NCBI RefSeq assembly: GCF_039592695.1
Contig: NZ_JBBUTK010000002.1
Location: 186,001 to 250,000, forward strand
Length of the DNA stretch: 64,000 nt
Reading direction: 5' to 3'
DNA from: Flagellimonas_A sp039592695
Lineage (GTDB): Bacteria > Bacteroidota > Bacteroidia > Flavobacteriales > Flavobacteriaceae
Both the position numbers and the translations under genes were made by a program. The notes beneath the pieces are model-generated. The model searched no databases and was not told the origin of the DNA. It saw only the letters and a list, made by a program, of their open reading frames with translations. Of the stretch, positions 58,193 through 64,000 are shown piece by piece. Within the stretch, counting starts at the first letter, position 1, and the number at the start of each line of letters is the position of its first letter.

Positions 58193-59911
58193 TCAGATAT
58201 TACCTTTTTTAAGTTCTTGTGCGGCATGGTTTGCGGCCCTTGCCGTGAAGGCCATGTAGGTCAGTGACGGATTTACACAAGCTCCTGAGGTCATGAAGGC
58301 GCCATCGGTCACATAAACATTTTTACAGGCATGTACCTGATTGTAGCCGTTGACCACCGAGGTTCTTGGATTTCTGCCCATTCTGGCAGTACCCATCTCG
58401 TGAATGCCCAGCCCTATGGCATAATCATCATCAAAGGTTTCTATTTCTCTTGCGCCCGCCTTTTCCAGCATGGCCGCGGCCTGCTCTTGCATGTCTTTAC
58501 GCATCTTCAGCTCATTTTCCTTGATTTCGGCATCAAAGGTCACTGTGGGCAATCCCCATTGGTCAAGCTTTTCGTAATCAAGCGTCATTTTATTTTCGTG
58601 ATAGGGAAGAATTTCTCCAAAGCCGTTGATTCCTATATTCCATCCTCCAGGAGATAACACAGCATCCTTGTATGCTTTGCCAAAAGATGCCTCAGCGACC
58701 AAGTCTTCATAATCGCCGCGACCTGCACCGCCTTGGTAGCCATAGCCTCTGGTGAATTCTTTCATGTTTGAATCACCACCGATATTTCTAAAACGGGGGA
58801 TGTAAATACCATTGGGTTTTCGGCCTTTATAGTATTTGTCGTCAAAACCATCCATTTTGCCACTGGCACCAGCTTTGAAATGGTGGTCCATGATATTGTG
58901 ACCAAGTTCACCCGAGTCATTGCCCAATCCGTTAGGGAATCTATCCGATTTTGATTGCATCAAAATAGAGGTTGAAGCCACGGCCGATGCACAAAGGAAA
59001 ATGACCTTGGCCTTGAATTCAAATTCTTCTTTTGTCTCTCGGTCAATGACCTTTACGCCAGTGGCTTTTCTCGTATTGGGGTCATAAATGACTTCATGAA
59101 CGATAGCATCGGGTCGCAGTGTCATATTGCCGGTTCGTTCGGCTGCCGGCAGTGTTGAAGAAACACTGCTGAAATAAGCCCCGAATGGGCATCCCCTGAT
59201 ACATCGATTTCTAAATTGGCAACGAACCCGGCCGTCACCTTCAAACTGTTTGTCACTGTTGATATGGGCGACGCGACCGGCAGTGATAACACGGCCATCA
59301 AAATTTTCAGCCACTTTCTGGCGAACGTGGTCTTCTACACAGTTAAGTTCCATCATGGGCTCAAACTGCCCGTCGGGCAATTGTGGCAGACCTAAAAGTT
59401 CACCCGAAACCCCAATGTATGATTCCACCTTATCGTACCAAGGTGCTATATCTTTATATCTAACAGGCCAATCTACAGCTATGCCATCATTCTTATTGGC
59501 CTCAAAATCAATATCACTCCACCGGTAGCTATGACGGCCCCACAAAATGGAGCGACCCCCAACATGATACCCCCGCATCCAATCAAAACGCTTGACCTCA
59601 TTGTAAGGATGGTCAATGTCGTCAACAAACCAAAAATGATGGGGTGCTTTCACGGTGTACCCGGTTCTGGCCTGCTTTTCTTGTCGGGCCATCTGTTCTT
59701 TTGGCAGTTCACCGTTATGTGGAAAATCCCAAGAGTCCATATTGGCCGTCGGGTAGTCTTCACGATGCTTGACCATGGGCCCTCTTTCGAGCACCAAGGT
59801 TTTCAATCCGTTTTCGCAAAGTTCTTTAGCGGCCCATCCACCACTGATACCAGTACCAACAACAATGGCATCGTACGATTCTTGTTCTTGGTTGTAATAA
59901 AATTTACTCAT
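58193..59911 (-). CDS. GMC-family sugar oxidoreductase catalytic subunit
   Basis: 572 residues. FAD-binding motif AIVVGTGISGGWAAKELCENGLKTLVLERG near the N-terminus, HVGGRSILWGRHSYRW, and the C-terminal catalytic region GLGIHEMGTARMGRNPRTSVVNGYNQVHACKNVYVTDGAFM with NPSLTYMAFTARAANHAAQEL. A cysteine cluster (CQFRNRCIRGCPFG) is present. Together with the subunit-3 partner it is a membrane sugar dehydrogenase of the gluconate/3-keto-glycoside type; it has no signal peptide, which agrees with hitch-hiking on the partner's Tat signal. The substrate is unknown. Confidence 0.93.
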   Translation of the reverse strand: MSKFYYNQEQESYDAIVVGTGISGGWAAKELCENGLKTLVLERGPMVKHREDYPTANMDSWDFPHNGELPKEQMARQEKQARTGYTVKAPHHFWFVDDIDHPYNEVKRFDWMRGYHVGGRSILWGRHSYRWSDIDFEANKNDGIAVDWPVRYKDIAPWYDKVESYIGVSGELLGLPQLPDGQFEPMMELNCVEDHVRQKVAENFDGRVITAGRVAHINSDKQFEGDGRVRCQFRNRCIRGCPFGAYFSSVSSTLPAAERTGNMTLRPDAIVHEVIYDPNTRKATGVKVIDRETKEEFEFKAKVIFLCASAVASTSILMQSKSDRFPNGLGNDSGELGHNIMDHHFKAGASGKMDGFDDKYYKGRKPNGIYIPRFRNIGGDSNMKEFTRGYGYQGGAGRGDYEDLVAEASFGKAYKDAVLSPGGWNIGINGFGEILPYHENKMTLDYEKLDQWGLPTVTFDAEIKENELKMRKDMQEQAAAMLEKAGAREIETFDDDYAIGLGIHEMGTARMGRNPRTSVVNGYNQVHACKNVYVTDGAFMTSGACVNPSLTYMAFTARAANHAAQELKKGNI

Positions 59912-60054
59912 GTATTCTGACTTGTTTATCCTCTAAATGTATTAAATATTAAATTAATTTTCTACATTTAATCCTTGTCGTTTTTGAAGATACCACACTA
60001 AAACGTTGTAGTTGTTTAACATAAACAAATAATCATCAAACCGTTTGTTGAAAA

Positions 60055-61056
60055 ATGAAAAGAAGAAAATTTATAGGGAATACAGCCCAAGCTGGTCTTG
60101 TAGTTTCTTTCTTAGGATTACATGCCTGCAAGGAGGCAAAAAAAGAAGCACCTGAGCAAGACGCAGCAATGGCCGAAGAAGAAAGCACTGCACCGTTTTT
60201 TAAACTTTCATTGGCCCAATGGTCAATAAACAAAATGATACGTAATGACGGGGTAGACCCCTATACTTTTGCCGAAAAGGCAAAGGAGTGGGGCTTTACG
60301 GGATTGGAATATGTAAGCGGCCTTTATTATCCTGAATTGGAAAAAGAAGATTTCTCAGATACCGCAATGCAGGCTTTTGTGGCCAAGTGCAATACAGAGG
60401 CGAGCAAACACGGAATGAAAAATTTGTTGATCATGGTCGATGGCCAAGGGCCGTTGGCAGCTGCGGATGAAGGCGAGCGAGATAAAGCCGTCACGAACCA
60501 CTTTAAATGGGTCGATGCGGCGGCGGCAATGGATTGTCATTCGATACGGGTCAATCTTCAGGGCAGTATGGAAAAAGACGAATGGACGGCAGCTTCAGTT
60601 GACGGATTGACCAAACTGTCTACCTACGCCAAAGACAAGAACATCAATGTCATCGTTGAAAACCATGGTGGGCCTTCTTCAAATGCAGCTTGGTTGGCCA
60701 ATGTGATGGCTGAGGTAGGTATGGATAATTGTGGAACCCTACCTGATTTCGGAAACTTCTGTATCAGAAGAGAAGATGGCTCTTATTACGAATCAAAGTG
60801 TTTAGAAGAGTACGATAAGTACAAAGGGGTCAAAGAGTTGATGCCCTACGCAAAAGCGGTCAGTGCAAAATCCTATAGTTTTGATGAAGAAGGCGAAGAA
60901 TCGAGAATTGATTATACCCGAATGCTGAAAATTGTAAAAGATGCAGGGTACACGGGCCATATCGGAGTCGAATATGAAGGAGTCGATTTGGGAGAGAAGG
61001 AAGGAATCTTGGCCACAAAAAACCTGTTGGTCAATGCTGCTAAAAACTTAGGATAG
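60055..61056 (+). CDS. Exported sugar phosphate isomerase/epimerase-like TIM barrel
   Basis: 333 residues. The leader MKRRKFIGNTAQAGLVVSFLGLHAC has both an RRKF twin-arginine motif and a lipobox (Cys25). The TIM-barrel (xylose isomerase-like AP2) features include WGFTGLEYVSGLYYPELE, NVIVENHGGPSSNAAWLANVM, GTLPDFGNFC and AGYTGHIGVEYEGVDLG, with the metal-binding Glu/His/Asp/Glu residues. It probably isomerises or epimerises an oxidised sugar made by the GMC enzyme, from which it is divergent. Confidence 0.88.
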   Translation: MKRRKFIGNTAQAGLVVSFLGLHACKEAKKEAPEQDAAMAEEESTAPFFKLSLAQWSINKMIRNDGVDPYTFAEKAKEWGFTGLEYVSGLYYPELEKEDFSDTAMQAFVAKCNTEASKHGMKNLLIMVDGQGPLAAADEGERDKAVTNHFKWVDAAAAMDCHSIRVNLQGSMEKDEWTAASVDGLTKLSTYAKDKNINVIVENHGGPSSNAAWLANVMAEVGMDNCGTLPDFGNFCIRREDGSYYESKCLEEYDKYKGVKELMPYAKAVSAKSYSFDEEGEESRIDYTRMLKIVKDAGYTGHIGVEYEGVDLGEKEGILATKNLLVNAAKNLG

Positions 61057-61074
61057 TAGCTGGGCATATTTTCT

Positions 61075-61518
61075 ATGAAAGCACTTTTTAACCAACTGTA
61101 CGACTACAACTTTTATTGCAACCGACAACTGATTGAGCAATGCGGTGAATTGGCAGCGATACCAGAGAACACCGCAAGGCTGTTCAACCATATTCTGAAC
61201 GCACACCATCTCTGGAATTCCCGTATTTTGAACAGACCCGCTGAGTATGGTGTCTGGCAAGAGCATCCGTTGGCCGACTGGCAAGACATCCACTATGAGA
61301 ACCAGCGAACTTCCTTTGAAATCATCACCAATACCGACGACTTTGAAAAGCGCATTGATTATGAAACTACCGAAGGAAGGGTCTATGCCAGTGAGCTAAA
61401 AGATATTTTGTTTCATGTCATCAACCACTCGACCCATCACCGCGGGCAGATTCTTATGGATTTTAGAAACAACGGCATCGAGCCGAATCCCTTTGATTAC
61501 ATCCATTACAAACGATAA
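61075..61518 (+). CDS. DinB-family protein
   Basis: 147 residues. The four-helix DinB fold is indicated by FNQLYDYNFYCNRQLIEQC, LFNHILNAHHLWNSRIL and FHVINHSTHHRGQILMDFR, with the His triad (one early, two late) that binds a divalent metal. Family members are thiol-dependent transferases. It lies 19 bases after the TIM-barrel gene and 21 bases before the permease, so it is in the same probable operon. Confidence 0.9.
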   Translation: MKALFNQLYDYNFYCNRQLIEQCGELAAIPENTARLFNHILNAHHLWNSRILNRPAEYGVWQEHPLADWQDIHYENQRTSFEIITNTDDFEKRIDYETTEGRVYASELKDILFHVINHSTHHRGQILMDFRNNGIEPNPFDYIHYKR

Positions 61519-61538
61519 ACCAAAAACGGCCTAAGCAC

Positions 61539-62771
61539 ATGAATATTACCACCAAGTTTCAACTGTCTTTTATGATGTTTCTCGAATTTTTTATTTGGGG
61601 AGGCTGGTTCGTAACCTTGGGCACATTTCTTGGCAATAATTTGAATGCTTCTGGCGGTGAGATTGCCCAAGCCTTCTCAACACAATCTTGGGGAGCCATT
61701 ATCGCACCTTTTATCATTGGTCTTATTGCCGACCGCTATTTCAACGCTGAACGTATTTTGGGGGTATTGCACCTTTTGGGAGCTTTTTTGATGTACCGGA
61801 TGTACAATGCCACCGATTTTGCCGTCTTTTATCCGTATGTCTTGGGGTACATGATATTGTACATGCCCACGTTGGCCTTGGTGAACTCCATATCCTTCAA
61901 CCAGATGACAGACCCCGCCAAAGAATTTTCTTTTGTACGGGTTTTTGGAACGATTGGGTGGATCGTTGCAGGACTCATCATCAGTTATCTATTTCTTTGG
62001 GATTCTTCGGAAGGAATCCAATCGGGCTTGTTAAAGAATACCTTTTTAATGGTGGCGATTGCCTCTGCGGTTTTGGGATTGTTCAGTTTTACATTGCCGA
62101 AGACACCGCCAAAAATCAGCAAAGATGAGAAAGTGAGCCTATCGGGAATTTTAGGGTTGGATGCCTTGAAACTGTTGAAAGACAAAAACTTTCTGATTTT
62201 CTTTATCTCATCGGTGCTGATATGTATTCCCTTGGCATTTTATTATCAAAATGCAAATCCCTTCCTTTCGGAGATTGGCGTCAATAACCCCACCGGAAAG
62301 ATGACCATTGGTCAAGCCTCAGAGGTGATCTTTATGTTGTTGTTGCCCTATTTTTTTACAAAGTTCGGCTTCAAAAAGACCATTTTGGTGGGCATGTTGG
62401 CGTGGACGGTGCGCTATCTGCTCTTCGCCTATGGCAACGCCGGTGATTTGACGTTCATGTTGATTATCGGTATTGCATTGCACGGCATCTGCTATGATTT
62501 CTTCTTTGTCTCTGGACAGATTTATACGGATACCAAAGCGGGCGAGAAATACAAGAGCGCGGCCCAAGGGCTGATTACATTGGCCACCTACGGCGTGGGG
62601 ATGCTCATCGGTTTTTGGATAGCGGGCAAGATTACCGATACCTTTCTTTTGGAAGATACGGGAGGCCACGCTTGGGAATCCATTTGGATCTATCCTGCAG
62701 GTTTTGCATTTGTGGTATTCATCCTGTTCATGCTCCTTTTCAAAAATGAAAAAATCACGTATAGCAAGTAA
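61539..62771 (+). CDS. MFS nucleoside/sugar permease (NupG/XapB type)
   Basis: 410 residues with twelve helices. The start QLSFMMFLEFFIWGGWFVTLGTFLG and the block FVRVFGTIGWIVAGLIISYLFL are typical of the nucleoside-H+ symporter group used in Bacteroidota for sugars or nucleosides. It would import a compound for the cluster. It starts 21 bases after the DinB-like gene and is followed after 22 bases by a second MFS gene. Confidence 0.92.
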   Translation: MNITTKFQLSFMMFLEFFIWGGWFVTLGTFLGNNLNASGGEIAQAFSTQSWGAIIAPFIIGLIADRYFNAERILGVLHLLGAFLMYRMYNATDFAVFYPYVLGYMILYMPTLALVNSISFNQMTDPAKEFSFVRVFGTIGWIVAGLIISYLFLWDSSEGIQSGLLKNTFLMVAIASAVLGLFSFTLPKTPPKISKDEKVSLSGILGLDALKLLKDKNFLIFFISSVLICIPLAFYYQNANPFLSEIGVNNPTGKMTIGQASEVIFMLLLPYFFTKFGFKKTILVGMLAWTVRYLLFAYGNAGDLTFMLIIGIALHGICYDFFFVSGQIYTDTKAGEKYKSAAQGLITLATYGVGMLIGFWIAGKITDTFLLEDTGGHAWESIWIYPAGFAFVVFILFMLLFKNEKITYSK

Positions 62772-62792
62772 TAAACCAATTCAACGTTCTCA

Positions 62793-63968
62793 ATGGAAAA
62801 TATAAATAAGAATCGATTGTTCGTTGCCTCTTGTATGGCACTTTTGGTCACCGCGATGACCTTTGCCATCAGGGCACGATTAGAAACTGTATTTGGGCCT
62901 GAAGGCATAGGCTTGACACTTGAACAAATTGGCTGGGCCTTCACTCCAGCCTTTTTCGGATTCACCGCCGCAATGATAGTGGGCGGCCCTTTAGTCGATA
63001 CTTTGGGTATAAAGAAGATAACTTGGTTGGCCTTTATCACCCATGCCATCGGTATTTTTTGGACGATACTTGCAAGAGATCAGACTTCACTCTTTTTGGC
63101 AACGCTTTTTGTAGGTATTGGCAACGGTATGGTCGAGGCAGCGCTCAACCCTATGATTGCATCTATGTACCCAAAAAATAAAACCAAGATGTTGAATCGG
63201 TTTCATGTTTGGTTTCCGGGAGGTATTGTGGTGGGATCGATCGTAGGCTGGTTGGTGATGGATGTGATGGGGCTCAGTTGGCAAATCATGGTCGGTACAT
63301 TGTTTGTTCCACTTTTGATATACGGTTTTATGTTCATAGGCCAGCAGTTTCCGGTTACAGAAAGGGTCAAGATGGGGGTCAGTAATGCCAAAATGTGGAA
63401 AAGTGTCGCAAAGCCGCTGTTTCTGTTTATGGTTATCTGTATGTTCTTGACCGCCGCCACAGAATTGGGCACCAACCAGCGTATAGAGTCTTTATTAAAA
63501 TCAACTGTAGCAGTGCCCTTATTGGTCTTGGCATTTATCAATGGCATCATGGCCATAGGCCGTGCCTTTGCAGGTCAGGTGGTGCATAAGCTTAAACCAG
63601 AGGGCATGCTCTTGTTCTCAGCGGTTTTTGCCTTTTTGGGGCTTTGGCTGTTGACCATAACCAGTGGGCCCATGACCTTTTTTGCAGCGGCAGTGTTTGC
63701 GGTGGGCATCACTTTTTTCTGGCCAACCATGATATCATTTGTGGCCGAGTACATCCCTGAAAGTGGTGCCTTGGGCCTTTCTATCATGGGCGGGGCTGGA
63801 ATGCTTTCCGTATCGGTAGTGCTTCCCATTATGGGTAACATCATTGACAACGCCAGTGCGAATGAAGCGTTGAAAATCATGTCAGTGCTTCCTGCAATTT
63901 TGATAGTTTTGTTCTTGGGACTCAACCTGTACATGAGAAATAGAAAACCAAAAACAGCAGAAGCATAA
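62793..63968 (+). CDS. MFS transporter
   Basis: 391 residues with about eleven to twelve helices and MFS features: FTPAFFGFTAAMIVGGPLVDTLGIKK, VGIGNGMVEAALNPMIASMYPKNKTKMLNRFH, and FFWPTMISFVAEYIPESGALGLSIMGGAGMLS. The conserved N/H motifs at the first loop are similar to sugar-permease-like MFS proteins. The substrate is unknown. It follows the NupG-type gene by 22 bases, and ten bases after its stop another gene begins. Confidence 0.9.
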   Translation: MENINKNRLFVASCMALLVTAMTFAIRARLETVFGPEGIGLTLEQIGWAFTPAFFGFTAAMIVGGPLVDTLGIKKITWLAFITHAIGIFWTILARDQTSLFLATLFVGIGNGMVEAALNPMIASMYPKNKTKMLNRFHVWFPGGIVVGSIVGWLVMDVMGLSWQIMVGTLFVPLLIYGFMFIGQQFPVTERVKMGVSNAKMWKSVAKPLFLFMVICMFLTAATELGTNQRIESLLKSTVAVPLLVLAFINGIMAIGRAFAGQVVHKLKPEGMLLFSAVFAFLGLWLLTITSGPMTFFAAAVFAVGITFFWPTMISFVAEYIPESGALGLSIMGGAGMLSVSVVLPIMGNIIDNASANEALKIMSVLPAILIVLFLGLNLYMRNRKPKTAEA

Positions 63969-63978
63969 AACACAAAAA

Positions 63979-64000
63979 ATGCCAAAAAAAATCAGATTAG
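63979..64000 (+). CDS. Start of a further gene, incomplete at the window edge
   Basis: ATG 63979 opens MPKKIRL and the window ends. This beginning is common for Gfo/Idh/MocA oxidoreductases, which are frequent partners in such sugar clusters, but seven residues cannot prove it. Confidence 0.4.

Overview
The window reads as chromosome of a marine-type Flavobacteriaceae bacterium (Bacteroidota; the gene set resembles Muricauda/Maribacter/Zobellia relatives, a placement made by impression only). The evidence is the hemA-hemC-hemD-hemE-x-x-hemF run with divergent araC and hemH, the -7 box TAnnTTTG upstream of several genes, weak or absent Shine-Dalgarno sequences, VPS10/BNR, DUF2891, DUF1460, DUF3109 and LytS/LytTR-type families, and the nrdB-nrdA order. 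No tRNA, rRNA, CRISPR array or prophage was seen.

Layout. 1-8.1 kb (minus strand): heme biosynthesis operon hemA, hemC, hemD, hemE, a TrkH/KtrB K+ transporter, a DUF6973-like protein, hemF, a PhzF-like protein and an incomplete secreted protein. 8.3-13.6 kb: divergent AraC regulator, a lipoprotein glycosidase, DUF1460 and MscS proteins (minus) and hemH. 13.8-25.5 kb: MATE exporter, lactonase, a zinc-ribbon plus SPFH/GYF pair, DUF2891, P1 peptidase, NTF2-like, TPR and RidA-like proteins. The gaps here are packed with dispersed structured repeats.

25.6-29.3 kb is the clearest foreign island: four tightly packed AT-rich genes on the minus strand. They encode a fused two-domain DNA methyltransferase, a 126-residue unknown, a LAGLIDADG-like protein without catalytic acids, and a small PD-(D/E)XK nuclease candidate. 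I read it as an unusual restriction-modification system with a split restriction enzyme. 29.4-33.8 kb: large VPS10/BNR protein, then a toxin-antitoxin pair whose toxin overlaps hemJ by four bases, returning to heme synthesis.

33.9-53.1 kb is mostly housekeeping and signalling: histidine kinase, enoyl-CoA hydratase, radical SAM protein, a YciI/ECF42-type sigma pair, Gfo/Idh oxidoreductase, HD hydrolase, acyltransferase, bacilliredoxin, TerB-DnaJ protein, HupE, dCMP deaminase, S41 protease, MarC, DUF3109 and a LytS/LytTR two-component system. 53.5-57.2 kb holds nrdB and nrdA. 57.5-64 kb is a sugar-oxidation cluster (GMC oxidoreductase with its small subunit, TIM-barrel isomerase, two MFS permeases, and the start of another gene).

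The two most notable signals are the split restriction-modification island and a three-copy intergenic element whose stems covary between copies, mixed with other hairpin modules.
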